Shown: positions 54,448-63,433 of the stretch, in pieces | Layout of the letters: each line of letters opens with the position of its first letter | Numbering within the stretch: the first letter of the stretch is position 1 | NCBI GenBank assembly: GCA_030950375.1 | Contig: JAUZRN010000019.1 | Location: forward strand, 1 to 64,000 | Length of the DNA: 64,000 nt | Source of the DNA: Rhodothermus sp. | GTDB taxonomy: Bacteria; Bacteroidota; Rhodothermia; Rhodothermales; Rhodothermaceae | Direction: 5' to 3' | Notes under the pieces: model-generated | Databases searched by the model: none | What the model saw: only the letters and a program-made list of their open reading frames with translations | What the model was told of the DNA's origin: nothing | Program-made: the position numbers and the translations under genes

Positions 54448-57400
54448 TTATTGGCGCACCCCAAAAAACCGAGGGGTATCGTCATTGCGGGCTACCAGAA
54501 TCAGCGAGTGTTGCCCCGGACGATTCAGCTTCTGGATATCCCGCACTTCCCCTCGGACAAAGAAGCCACTGTCACGTGGTAATACTACGGTAAAGTGTCC
54601 GGTCCCGTCGCCTTTGAGCCACAGGCCGTAGATGGCCTCCATCAGGCCCAGACTGGTCTGAGCCCAGCGAAAATTGCCTCCGGCCAGCACGTCCAGATGC
54701 CCATCGCCATCAAAATCATCTACCAGTAGCCCGTAGAGTGGCGCCCATTGTGCCTCTGCCGGTAGCGGATGCAGCCGGAAGTGTCCGTTTCCAAGATTTT
54801 CCACATACAGACTACGCAATTCTTGCACTTCCAGCACCACAGCGCTTTCCAGCTCGTCCGGTTGCATAAAGTCCTCCAGCATCATGCGGGCATAGGTAGC
54901 ATGTGAAGGGATACGCGCGCTCAGGAAAGGCAACTGGCCAAGCAGTTCGCGGCGCAGGTTCAGTGGACGGTGCCGGAGTCCGGTCGCCGTGCTTTCGGGA
55001 CGGACCAGCAGATGATCGGCAAATCCATTCCGGTCGAAATCTTTGACAAAAAGTCGCAGGGGGCTGGCAGGCGATGCTTGCAGCGGCGTATTCAGTCCCA
55101 GGTTTGTGGCGATAAAATCCGGATCACCGTCGCCATCGAAGTCGGCCACAGCCACGCGGTGCCAGATGCCCGAGGTTGCGGCCAGATCGGGGAGTTGCCA
55201 GTGTTTCAGCTGTCCCTCACCGGTATTGCGAAAAATTGTAATTGGCATCCACTCGCCGACCACAAGCAGGTCCAGCCGGCCGTCGTTATCAAGGTCGGTC
55301 CAGGCCGCATCGGTGACCATCCCGATCCGGGACAGGCCGGGAGCCAGGGCATCCGCGACGTTTACAAAGCGGCCCTGGCCATCATTCTGCAGCAGCAGGC
55401 TCTCGGGCGCCATACCGTAGAACCAGGGTTCGACACGCCCCCCGACGAATAGATCCAGATCGCCGTCGCCGTCATAGTCGGCCACAGCCACCGGTCCGCC
55501 GCTACTGCGAATTCGGGGCAGGTGATCCACAGCCTTTCGAAAGCGGCCCTGACCGTCGTTCAGGTACAGTCGGTCCTGTAGTGCCGGGGCTCGGGGCGCA
55601 TAGGCATTGCCCCCGCTGACCACATACAGGTCCAGGTCGCCGTCACCGTCCGCATCAAAAAACACAGCGCCCAGGTCTTCCGAGAGCGCGTCGGCGGCGA
55701 ACAGGGCTTCGTTGGAGCGGACGAAGCGGCCATCGGCCTGTTGCACGAAGAGTGCGCCGGGATAGCCCTTAGCGCCGCCGATGTAGAAATCGTCGCGGCC
55801 ATCACCGTTCACATCGCCTACCGCCACCCGGGGTCCTTCGCGGGAACGCATCCACGGCATGAGTCCTTCCCGCAGGAAGTCTGCGAAGGCGTCCTCTTGA
55901 TGTCGATAGTCCAGGGCCACCTGCTCTGTTACATCGGCAAAGCGTGGGGTTGCACGCGCCGGCAGCAGGGGCAGCTCAGGCTGGCCGCGCGTTGCCTCTT
56001 CCTGGCGGAACACCAGTCGCTGGTTGACGGCCACCTGATAGCGCACCTCGTAACGTCCATCAGGCCAGCCCACCATCACAGCATCGACCGTGTCGTGGGC
56101 CCCCACTCCAAAGGTCAGTACTGGATCGACCGACGACTGGAATCCCCGGTTGGGCATCTGCTCCTGGTAAAGGCGTTGATCCCCGACCAGCACGGTCACC
56201 TGGGCACCGATGCCCTGAGTATTGGGCGGTATACCGATCAGCTGCACCTGCAGGAAATGCCCACCGAGCCGTTCACGTGCCTGATTACGATAGACGCGGA
56301 CCGGTCCATTCACATCGTTGACAATCAGATCCAGATCGCCGTCGCCATCCAGATCACCATAAGCGGCGCCGCTGGAAAAGCCTGGCTGTCCAAGCCCCCA
56401 GGCCTGGGCCCGGTTGGTAAACGTCCGGTCGCCGTTGTTGTGGAAAGCATAGTTCGGGAGCGGATGCGAGGGCATCTTCCGGATCAACGTCAGATAATCA
56501 ACGCCTTCCTCGCGGATCACCGCACGCATCGTTTCTTCGGCGGAAAGGTACTCCAGATAATCCTGATCGATCACATCCCAGAAGATGCCGTTAGCCACGA
56601 AGATGTCTTTGTAGCCATCCAGATCGATATCAAAGATCAACGCCGCCCAGCTCCAATCGGTCGCAGCCACCCCGGCCCACATACCAATTTCACTGAAGGT
56701 ACCGTCACCGTTGTTGTACTGCAGCGTGTTCCGGGTAAACTGATGGTAAAATCCGTTTTCTACCTTGGTCTGGTAGAGCATCCACCCTTCGAAGGTAGTG
56801 GTTGTTTTCAGCCGGGTATCATCTTCGGGCAGCATGTCTGTTACAAAAAGCTCTGGAAAGCCGTCGTTATCCAGGTCGGCCGCATCCGCACCCATGGAGG
56901 ACAGGCTGATAGCGGCCATGGCGTCCTCCAGCACTTCCTGGAAGGTGCCGTCGCCCTGGTTCAGGTAAAGGTAATCGCGCTCGAAGAAATCGTTGGAGAT
57001 GTACAGATCGGGCCAGCCATCGCGGTTAAGGTCAGCCACGGTCACGCCAAGCCCAAAGGCGATTTCCGGTCCGTAGATGCCGGCCTCGGCGCTGACGTCC
57101 ACAAAGTGCCCCCCGTCGTTTCGGTACAGGCGATCGCCGCCTTCGTGGTTGCGCTCGTGCCGCGTGTTACGGAAATCCAGGCTGATAATCGGCCGCATCG
57201 AATTGTTCAACACGTAGACATCCAGATCGCCATCCCGGTCATAGTCAAAGAAGACGGCGTGGACCGAAAAGCCGGTATCGGCCAGTCCCAGCTCGGCAGC
57301 AGCTTCGCGAAAGCGTGGGATGCCAGCTTCGTCTGGCCCCAGGTTCAGGTAGAGCTCATTGGCACGAAGGCTGTCGGCAAAGGGTCCGGCATAGCACACG

Positions 57401-57816
57401 TACAGATCGAGCCAGCCATTGCCGTCTACATCGGCCACGGCCACACCAGTGGCCCAGGGCTTTGTGCCGGCCACCCCTGCCTTTTCGGTAACATCCTCGA
57501 AGCGCCAGTTGCCCCGGTTCAGATACAGCTGGTTCGCGCCCTGGTTGGCTGTCAGAAAGACGTCGAGTTGCCCATCGCCGTTAAAGTCGCCTAAGCCGAC
57601 GCCTCCGCCGTTATAGAAATTGCGGTAGATGAAGACGTTGAATTCCTGGGTCTCCCGCAGGCGATTTTCAAAACGAAGGCCCGTCTGTCCGGGCGACAGC
57701 CTTTCGAACAGCGTATCGGCCGATTCATCAGCGTTGCGACAGCCGACCAGTCCCAACAGCAGGCACAGGGCTATGCTACCGCGAAGCCAAACGGTACTCC
57801 CTAATGCTGATTGCAT
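54448..57816 (-). CDS. Giant CRTAC1-type lipoprotein, tandem paralogue of the one at 51137
   Basis: 1122 residues with a lipobox (LLGLVGC). The architecture is the same: first propeller (DFNGDGQLD, DVDGNGWLD, DYDRDGDLD, DLNRDGWPD, DLDNDGFPE, DIDLDGYKD), ASPIC/UnbV at about 515-600 (HFLQVQLIGIPPNTQGIGAQV, VMVGWPDGRYEVR), and a second propeller (DVNGDGRDD, DADGDGDLD, DYDGDGDLD, DLDNDGRLD, DFDGDGDPD). Long stretches align with the downstream paralogue, for example RNWRFEDVTE, AGVAATDWSWAAL and TNRAQAWGLGQPGFS. It lies 100 bases downstream of susD, but a strong terminator intervenes, so it needs its own promoter or read-through. The promoter is not evident. Confidence 0.87.
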   Translation of the reverse strand: MQSALGSTVWLRGSIALCLLLGLVGCRNADESADTLFERLSPGQTGLRFENRLRETQEFNVFIYRNFYNGGGVGLGDFNGDGQLDVFLTANQGANQLYLNRGNWRFEDVTEKAGVAGTKPWATGVAVADVDGNGWLDLYVCYAGPFADSLRANELYLNLGPDEAGIPRFREAAAELGLADTGFSVHAVFFDYDRDGDLDVYVLNNSMRPIISLDFRNTRHERNHEGGDRLYRNDGGHFVDVSAEAGIYGPEIAFGLGVTVADLNRDGWPDLYISNDFFERDYLYLNQGDGTFQEVLEDAMAAISLSSMGADAADLDNDGFPELFVTDMLPEDDTRLKTTTTFEGWMLYQTKVENGFYHQFTRNTLQYNNGDGTFSEIGMWAGVAATDWSWAALIFDIDLDGYKDIFVANGIFWDVIDQDYLEYLSAEETMRAVIREEGVDYLTLIRKMPSHPLPNYAFHNNGDRTFTNRAQAWGLGQPGFSSGAAYGDLDGDGDLDLIVNDVNGPVRVYRNQARERLGGHFLQVQLIGIPPNTQGIGAQVTVLVGDQRLYQEQMPNRGFQSSVDPVLTFGVGAHDTVDAVMVGWPDGRYEVRYQVAVNQRLVFRQEEATRGQPELPLLPARATPRFADVTEQVALDYRHQEDAFADFLREGLMPWMRSREGPRVAVGDVNGDGRDDFYIGGAKGYPGALFVQQADGRFVRSNEALFAADALSEDLGAVFFDADGDGDLDLYVVSGGNAYAPRAPALQDRLYLNDGQGRFRKAVDHLPRIRSSGGPVAVADYDGDGDLDLFVGGRVEPWFYGMAPESLLLQNDGQGRFVNVADALAPGLSRIGMVTDAAWTDLDNDGRLDLLVVGEWMPITIFRNTGEGQLKHWQLPDLAATSGIWHRVAVADFDGDGDPDFIATNLGLNTPLQASPASPLRLFVKDFDRNGFADHLLVRPESTATGLRHRPLNLRRELLGQLPFLSARIPSHATYARMMLEDFMQPDELESAVVLEVQELRSLYVENLGNGHFRLHPLPAEAQWAPLYGLLVDDFDGDGHLDVLAGGNFRWAQTSLGLMEAIYGLWLKGDGTGHFTVVLPRDSGFFVRGEVRDIQKLNRPGQHSLILVARNDDTPRFFGVRQ

Positions 57817-57853
57817 ATTGCGCTTGGGCTACACCCGTCCACTCCAAAGAAAA

Positions 57854-57893
57854 CACCGCCGGAGCCCTGCCGCAAGGCAGCGCTCCGGCGGTG
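57854..57893 (-). terminator. Strong rho-independent terminator of the SusC/SusD operon
   Basis: A perfect 12-base-pair stem is formed by CACCGCCGGAGC (57854-57865) and GCTCCGGCGGTG (57882-57893). The loop carries a second CTGCC/GGCAG hairpin. On the minus strand the stem is followed by TTTTCTTT. It lies 26 bases past the susD stop. Confidence 0.9.
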
Positions 57894-57918
57894 AATCATC
57901 GTGCACTTCACCGGCGCA

Positions 57919-59535
57919 TCAGTAGCCGGGATTCTGAACCAGATTCGGGTTAGCGTCGAGCTGTTGCTGCGGAATGGGTAGCAGCAGCACCTTGGGATCG
58001 CTCTGCGGTTTGAACTGGTAGGCCCGCGTGAATTTGCCGTGGCGAATCAGGTCCTGCCGCCGCTTCGCTTCCCAGGTGAATTCGAAAAGCCGTTCATTCA
58101 GGATGGCCTCCCGCATCGCCTCCTTGGTGGGATAATCGGCCAGGCTGATTGGCTTGTCCGGCTCAAAGACCCGATTGCGCACGGCATTAATCAGGTCGAC
58201 CACCTCCTGCGTCGGCCCATTTAGTTCGTTAAGGGCCTCGGCCTTGATCAGGTACATCTCGGGCAGTCGGAACCATGCATAGTCGTTTCCATGATCCCCA
58301 CCTACGTGGTCCGGGTCTGGCCCATACTTAAGCACACGCACTCCCTCGTATTCGGTAGCATTGAAAATGTTTTGAATCTCCGGCGTATAGGCCAGGGGAT
58401 TGCCTGCCCGGTCAGTAAGTGGCTCACCCTGCGAATAGCACTGGCGGCCAATACAATTGCCACGCGGCTCGGCATACTGCTGCCCTTCGAGGAAGATGGT
58501 CTTTCGCAGGTCGTCATCATCGAACAGGTTATAGGTCTCCGCCAGGATGGCATGACCATTCCAGGGCGAAGGCTCCAGCTGGAAATAGTGGAGCGTTCGC
58601 ATCTGGAAGTTCATGCCCAGTCCGGGTTCGGGCAGATGCTGCGTGGCAAAAATGATTTCCGGCGAGTTTTCGTTGTTGGGGAGGAAATTCTGGAACCACT
58701 CCTCGCCCTCGGCTAACCGGAAATAGCCGGAGTTGATCACGTTATCGGCGTGTTGAATAGCAGCCTGGCAGGCGTTCTGGCCGCCGCTTGTCTGCACATC
58801 CATGCAGGAGTTATAGCCATTGGGGTCCAGCTCGGTGCTGTTTTTGGTAAACACGCCCGCATTGAGATACAGGTTGGCCAGCAGCGCCTCCGCCACCCAT
58901 TTGGTTACCCGGCCGGGTAACGGAGGCGTTTCTGGCAGGTTGTCGCGCGCAAAAAGCAGCTCACTTTCCACAAAGCGGAAAACGCTACTGCGCGGCTCTG
59001 TCGCGGGTGGGTTGTTGGGATCCACCACGTATTCATCATCGCCCACAATCGGGACATTGCCAAAGAGATCTAACAGGAAGTAGTAGTAGAGGGCCCGCAA
59101 CAGCCGTACCTCGGCTTCCAGCTGCGCTTCATTCGGCGCCTCAATTTCAGCCAGGGTCTGGAGCAGCCCATTTGCGCGCGCAATACCGGTGTATAGATCC
59201 ACCCAGGCACCGTTGAAGTCCACCTGCGTGGGCTGGAAGTTGTGCTCATGGAGGTTGAGCCAGCGGCGGTCGTCAAACCAGTCCTGCCCGCGCGTTGGCA
59301 CCACCGTCTCGTCGGTGGTTACCTGACTCATGGTCCAGTAGCTCCACTCCAGGGCGCGCAGCTGCGCGTAGATAGGCGCTAACGCGGCGGTGATTTCCTT
59401 GTCGGTCCTATAGAACTTGTCCGGAGTGATCACCGAGAAGGTCTCCTCACTCAGATCCGTACACCCTCCGAACAACAGGAGCGCCAGCAAGGCAACGCCT
59501 GCCACACGCCGCGTGTTATGATTCCATCGCATCAT
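57919..59535 (-). CDS. SusD/RagB-family outer-membrane nutrient-binding lipoprotein
   Basis: 538 residues. A lipobox (LLLFGGC) comes after a signal peptide that starts at the ATG at 59535. A longer frame to 59580 would add 15 residues. The SusD pattern is complete: FYRTDKEITAALAPIYAQLR at the N-terminus, TPR-like helices with RLLRALYYYFLLDLFGNVPIV (the family LRAFYY..L...G..P motif), WVAEALLANLYLN, and the C-terminal RLPEMYLIKAEALN, INAVRNR, ERLFEFTWEAKRRQDLIRHG and LLPIPQQQLDANPNLVQNPGY. It caps the SusC barrel encoded 67 bases upstream and binds the incoming glycan or other nutrient. Confidence 0.93.
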   Translation of the reverse strand: MMRWNHNTRRVAGVALLALLLFGGCTDLSEETFSVITPDKFYRTDKEITAALAPIYAQLRALEWSYWTMSQVTTDETVVPTRGQDWFDDRRWLNLHEHNFQPTQVDFNGAWVDLYTGIARANGLLQTLAEIEAPNEAQLEAEVRLLRALYYYFLLDLFGNVPIVGDDEYVVDPNNPPATEPRSSVFRFVESELLFARDNLPETPPLPGRVTKWVAEALLANLYLNAGVFTKNSTELDPNGYNSCMDVQTSGGQNACQAAIQHADNVINSGYFRLAEGEEWFQNFLPNNENSPEIIFATQHLPEPGLGMNFQMRTLHYFQLEPSPWNGHAILAETYNLFDDDDLRKTIFLEGQQYAEPRGNCIGRQCYSQGEPLTDRAGNPLAYTPEIQNIFNATEYEGVRVLKYGPDPDHVGGDHGNDYAWFRLPEMYLIKAEALNELNGPTQEVVDLINAVRNRVFEPDKPISLADYPTKEAMREAILNERLFEFTWEAKRRQDLIRHGKFTRAYQFKPQSDPKVLLLPIPQQQLDANPNLVQNPGY

Positions 59536-59601
59536 GGCTATTCGATTAGGCACGTTTGATAGACATTCAACTGATCGCATTACTCTCGTTACTGGTCCGT
59601 G

Positions 59602-62600
59602 TTAGAAGCCCAGGCTGACCCCCAGCGTAAAGCTTCGAGCCCGTGGATACTGGGCGTAGTCAATGCCCAGCGAGGCCAGCCCGGCATTGATATTCACCTC
59701 TGGATCGTAGCCCGAGTAAGGCGTAATGACCAGCAGGTTCTGGCCGGTGACGTAGATGCGGGCACGACGCACATAACGTCCCCAGACACCGCCCAGATTG
59801 TTGAAGGTATACCCGATCGTAACGTTGTCCACCCGGAGGAAGGAGCCATCTTCAATCCATCGGGAAGAGTAAATCGCCGGCTCATCAAGGGCATCCGGGT
59901 CGTCCAACGCTGCTTTCAGGAAGTTCTGGTTCTGCAGCACAGCGCTTTTCGTCTGATAGACCAGGGCGGTGTTGTTGAAGACATCACGGCCCTGCTCCCC
60001 ACGGATGAAGATGTTGATGTCAAAGTTACCCCAATAGATATTGGTACGAATACCGTAGGTGAAGTCCGGCTGCGCATTGCCAATGATGGTGCGATCCGCA
60101 TCGGTAATCTGCCCATCCCCATTGAGATCCCGGAACTTCTGGCGACCGTTTTCGACGCCTTCGAAAATCCATCCATAGAAAGTGCCTACCGGCTCGCCAG
60201 GGATCAGCCGCTGTGCAAAGGTGCCGGACTGACCGCGCCCACTGACAATCCCGGTTACGATGAACTCATGGGGGCCCAGGCTGACCACCTCATTTCGGTT
60301 GGCACTGAAGACCAATCCGAAGAGCACGCTCAGGTTCGGCCGGTCAACAGCCAGGGCATCGAGCGAGAGCTCAAAGCCTCGATTGCGCGTCTTACCGATA
60401 TTTTCGATCCGGGTCGGCACGGGCGCCGGTTGTGGCACAGGGATCTCCAGCAAGAGATTACTGGTGTTCTTGACATAGTACTCGATCGTACCGGAAAACT
60501 TGCCGTTGAGCAGGTTATAATCAAGCCCGATGTTAAAGGTCGCGGTTTCCTCCCACTTCAGGTTTGGATTTGCATAGTTAACCGGGGCAAACCCGGTAAA
60601 TGCGGTCTGATTGAAAACTGCCTGAAGATCCTGCCGTGCCCCAAGCTGCGCCAGCGACAGATAATTTCCGATTTCCTGGCTTCCCGTAATCCCATAGCCA
60701 ACTTTCAGGCGCAGGTCTGTAAGCCAATCCAGTCCTTGCAGGAAAGGCTCGGCACTCAAACGCCACGCAGCGGAAATGGCGGGGAATAGTGCCCACTTGT
60801 TGCCCTCACCAAAACGCGAGGAACCATCATAACGGAGCACGCCCGTCAGGTAGTATTTATTCTGATAGTTATAGTTCAGACGCGTAAAGAACGAAACCAA
60901 CCGGCTTTTTTCTTTGAATGAGAAGGTTCCCTCCTTCACCAGCTGAGCGCCTGCCTGCACCGCGTTATACAAGGTAACATCCGTCACATAATCCCGACCC
61001 TCCACACCGAATTCCTCCGTCATATACTCGTTGAACTCATAGCCCCCTAACAGCTCCACATTGTGCACCTGTGCAAATGTACCACGATAGGTCAGATAGC
61101 TCTGGAAGGTCATGGACGAATGCTCCCGGTTGCGCAGCAGGGCCCGCCCACCAAACTCGGCACCGGTTGGATTCTGCTGGGGGAAATACTGGCGCCGGCT
61201 TGACTGGGCCCGGTCGGCTCCAAAGTTTACCTTGACCGTCAGTCCCCGCATCAGGTCCAGCTCAGCCGCAATGTTCCCCAGCGTCCGGGTCGTTTTGGCA
61301 ATATCCTCAACCTGCTCGGCCATGGCCACCGGGTTACGCACCGAGGTGCGGCCATCTGAAACCTCAAAATAGCCATCGGTAGCCGGCGTGCCATCCAGAT
61401 TGCGTTCTGCATAAATGGGATAAGTAGGATTCATCTGGAATACATTCGAAAGCACGCCGCCCTCAAAGCCGGCCGTCTGGTTATAGGGCAACAGGTCATC
61501 AAGCTGAAACGACCCCGTCAGGTTGAGCTGCAAACGGAGCCGCCCATCAAAGGCCTGATGATCCGCATTCAGACGTCCCGTCAGCCGTTCCAGCCCTGAA
61601 TCGATCACCTGCCCCTGCTGATTCAGATAGCTGACCGACGCACGGTAGCGCGTCTGACTGGTCCCTCCTGAAAAAGCCAGATTATGAAACTGGGTGATCG
61701 CCGTACGCATCACGGCCTCCTCCCAGTCTGTATTGGCATTCCCCAGCACATCGCGAGCACTGGCCGGCAGATTCCCGGCTTGAATCTGTTCTTCCACAAA
61801 CCGGCGATATTCTTCGCCATTCAGCACATCCATCTTCTTATAGGGAGAGGCCGCGGTGATATACGCGTCATAATCTACCTGCAACTGTCCCTGGCGTCCT
61901 TTTTTCGTTTCGATGAGAATGACCCCGTTAGCACCCCGCGACCCGTAAATGGCCGTGGCCGCAGCGTCTTTCAATACCGTGATCGACTCAATGTCGTTCG
62001 GATTAATCAGGCTCAGCGGGTTACGCGGTGGTGGCGGCGCGCCATTGATACCGGCCCCCTGCGGCATCAGCGGCACGTTATTAATCGGAACCCCATCGAT
62101 CACAATCAGGGGCTCATTACTGGCACTGATCGAGGTACCACCCCGCAAGCGAATGTTTAATCCAGCCCCCGGCTCCCCATTGTTTGCAAAAATGGTCAGG
62201 CCCGCTACGCGCCCCTGAAGTAGCTGATCCGGTGAAATGTAATTGCCCTGATTCACATCATCAGCACTGATCATGGCCACCGATCCGGTAACGTCTTCAC
62301 GCCGCTGCACGCCATACCCCACCACGACAATCTCTTCCAGCACCTCAACCGTGGGTTGCATACGCACATTAATGACCGTGCGATCTCCTACCACCTCCTG
62401 CACCTGCTCATAGCCCACAAACGAAAAAACCAACACGGCCTCCGGACCGGGCACTTCGATCTGGTAGCGTCCTTCTACATCGGTCGTTGTGCCCGTCATG
62501 GTGCCCAGCACCACGATGTTAACACCGGGCAGCGGTTCACCGGTCGAAGCATCGGTTACCGTCCCGGTTACCGTCCGGGGTTGTCCGATGGCAACGCTTA

Positions 62601-62658
62601 CACTCCAACACATCAGTAACAACCCCAACCAAAGGCTCCGTTGATGCAGCTTGCTCAT
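59602..62658 (-). CDS. SusC/RagA-family TonB-linked outer-membrane protein
   Basis: 1018 residues. A signal peptide (VSVAIGQPR) is followed by a carboxypeptidase-D-like domain (TVTGTVTDASTGEPLPGVNIVV). The SusC box VVVGYGVQRREDVTGSV leads into the plug (QLLQGRVAGL, LRGGTSISASNEPLIVIDG, ITVLKDAAATAIYGSRGANGV). The rest is a 22-strand barrel ending SFTLGVSLGF. It forms the channel of a SusC/SusD importer for a glycan or related nutrient, powered by TonB. A LacI-type palindrome and an ACCGGT palindrome lie upstream. No glycoside hydrolase is encoded in the same operon, so the substrate cannot be named from the context. Confidence 0.94.
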   Translation of the reverse strand: MSKLHQRSLWLGLLLMCWSVSVAIGQPRTVTGTVTDASTGEPLPGVNIVVLGTMTGTTTDVEGRYQIEVPGPEAVLVFSFVGYEQVQEVVGDRTVINVRMQPTVEVLEEIVVVGYGVQRREDVTGSVAMISADDVNQGNYISPDQLLQGRVAGLTIFANNGEPGAGLNIRLRGGTSISASNEPLIVIDGVPINNVPLMPQGAGINGAPPPPRNPLSLINPNDIESITVLKDAAATAIYGSRGANGVILIETKKGRQGQLQVDYDAYITAASPYKKMDVLNGEEYRRFVEEQIQAGNLPASARDVLGNANTDWEEAVMRTAITQFHNLAFSGGTSQTRYRASVSYLNQQGQVIDSGLERLTGRLNADHQAFDGRLRLQLNLTGSFQLDDLLPYNQTAGFEGGVLSNVFQMNPTYPIYAERNLDGTPATDGYFEVSDGRTSVRNPVAMAEQVEDIAKTTRTLGNIAAELDLMRGLTVKVNFGADRAQSSRRQYFPQQNPTGAEFGGRALLRNREHSSMTFQSYLTYRGTFAQVHNVELLGGYEFNEYMTEEFGVEGRDYVTDVTLYNAVQAGAQLVKEGTFSFKEKSRLVSFFTRLNYNYQNKYYLTGVLRYDGSSRFGEGNKWALFPAISAAWRLSAEPFLQGLDWLTDLRLKVGYGITGSQEIGNYLSLAQLGARQDLQAVFNQTAFTGFAPVNYANPNLKWEETATFNIGLDYNLLNGKFSGTIEYYVKNTSNLLLEIPVPQPAPVPTRIENIGKTRNRGFELSLDALAVDRPNLSVLFGLVFSANRNEVVSLGPHEFIVTGIVSGRGQSGTFAQRLIPGEPVGTFYGWIFEGVENGRQKFRDLNGDGQITDADRTIIGNAQPDFTYGIRTNIYWGNFDINIFIRGEQGRDVFNNTALVYQTKSAVLQNQNFLKAALDDPDALDEPAIYSSRWIEDGSFLRVDNVTIGYTFNNLGGVWGRYVRRARIYVTGQNLLVITPYSGYDPEVNINAGLASLGIDYAQYPRARSFTLGVSLGF

Positions 62659-62710
62659 AGCACTTTTTAGATCCAGTTGTTTGAGTAAATAAAAGAGCTT
62701 TCATACATGA

Positions 62711-62724
62711 TGGAAACGCTCCCA
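62711..62724. promoter_or_regulatory. LacI-family operator-like palindrome upstream of SusC
   Basis: TGGAAACGCTCCCA differs by two bases from TGGGAGCGCTCCCA and by one from the site at 37196. It lies 53 bases before the SusC ATG. A weak promoter candidate on the minus strand (TTGCTT at 62752-62747, CAGATT at 62729-62724, 17-base spacing) abuts it. Confidence 0.55.
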
Positions 62725-62779
62725 ATCTGCATGCTTTCTGCCGGAAAAGCAAGCCCTTTTTTAAGGGACACCCGTCAAA

Positions 62780-62791
62780 TTAACCGGTTTA
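62780..62791. promoter_or_regulatory. ACCGGT-core near-palindrome upstream of SusC
   Basis: TTAACCGGTTTA is symmetrical except for one pair. It lies 122 bases before the SusC start and closely resembles the site at 51058. The pairing of this motif with the LacI-type palindrome at two loci suggests a second regulator or a composite control region. Confidence 0.4.
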
Positions 62792-63433
62792 GTTGTAACA
62801 ATCCTGCAACCCTTAACACAATATTCACAATAAAAAGACCAATCGGTGCACAACAAAATGCTATTGATCCGGCCAGCGTCAGTCCCCTTCGCTCTGTCCA
62901 TCCCCCAACCTTTCCGATGAGCCCTTGGTCCAACCGTTCGTGTAAGCCTTTTCTTCTGGGACGTGTCTCACTTTTCGAGCACAATGTCTGATCCTGTCCT
63001 GAGCCTGCAGGGCAAAAATAACTTGTTGACAGGCACGGACAGGGAGCCACACACCATCGTGCGCCCTATCCGCTCTGTGATGCCTCCGTATTGAGATCTA
63101 TGCGATAAAAGGGGCTGCCTGGCTTCGGCGAACCAAGAGCCGTTGGCTAAAAAGGCCTGCTGGCCCCTGGTCCGCCGCCGTCGTCATCATCCGCGGCTTT
63201 ACACCCATCCACGTACCCAGGTCCCCGAAGACTTTCCGGCCGCGCCCACTCGCTGACCGAGGTGATCTCCGCATCCCGGGCGACCTGACGGGTCCCTGCG
63301 GCGTCCATCGCCAGGACTTTCGGTTCGCCCGGACTTCTACAGCTGTCCCTCTCCCTGCGTTTTTCTTTTTCGTACTTTCCGTAGGATTAGCAGGTATGGG
63401 GCCCTTTCTGTACTGCGCTTCTCGTCTCTGGCT
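62792..63433. other. Gene-free stretch with GC-rich inverted repeats
   Basis: About 640 bases between the SusC control region and the partial gene at the right edge. No frame on either strand has a recognisable family or ribosome-binding site. The inner part (about 63120-63340) is GC-rich and self-complementary: CCGGGCG (63276-63282) pairs with CGCCCGG (63326-63332), and inside the loop GGCG/CGCC (about 63299-63311) forms another stem. This may be an RNA element or an eroded gene. I could not assign it. Confidence 0.35.

Noticed and set aside
55741-57594. 617-codon plus-strand open frame
   Set aside because: It is antisense to the giant FG-GAP lipoprotein. The repeated calcium-loop codons create long open frames on the other strand.
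51137-57816. CRISPR-like or nucleotide-level tandem repeats suggested by recurring GATCGCCATC-type strings
   Set aside because: They are the coding sequence of the DxDxDG loops in FG-GAP repeats, irregularly spaced and in frame.
59599-60789. 396-codon plus-strand open frame
   Set aside because: It is antisense to the SusC barrel, and no signal, motif or ribosome-binding site is visible.
63300-63350. Possible RNase P RNA (string AAGTCCGGGC on the minus strand)
   Set aside because: Only a few core bases match. The other conserved P RNA elements are not found around it.
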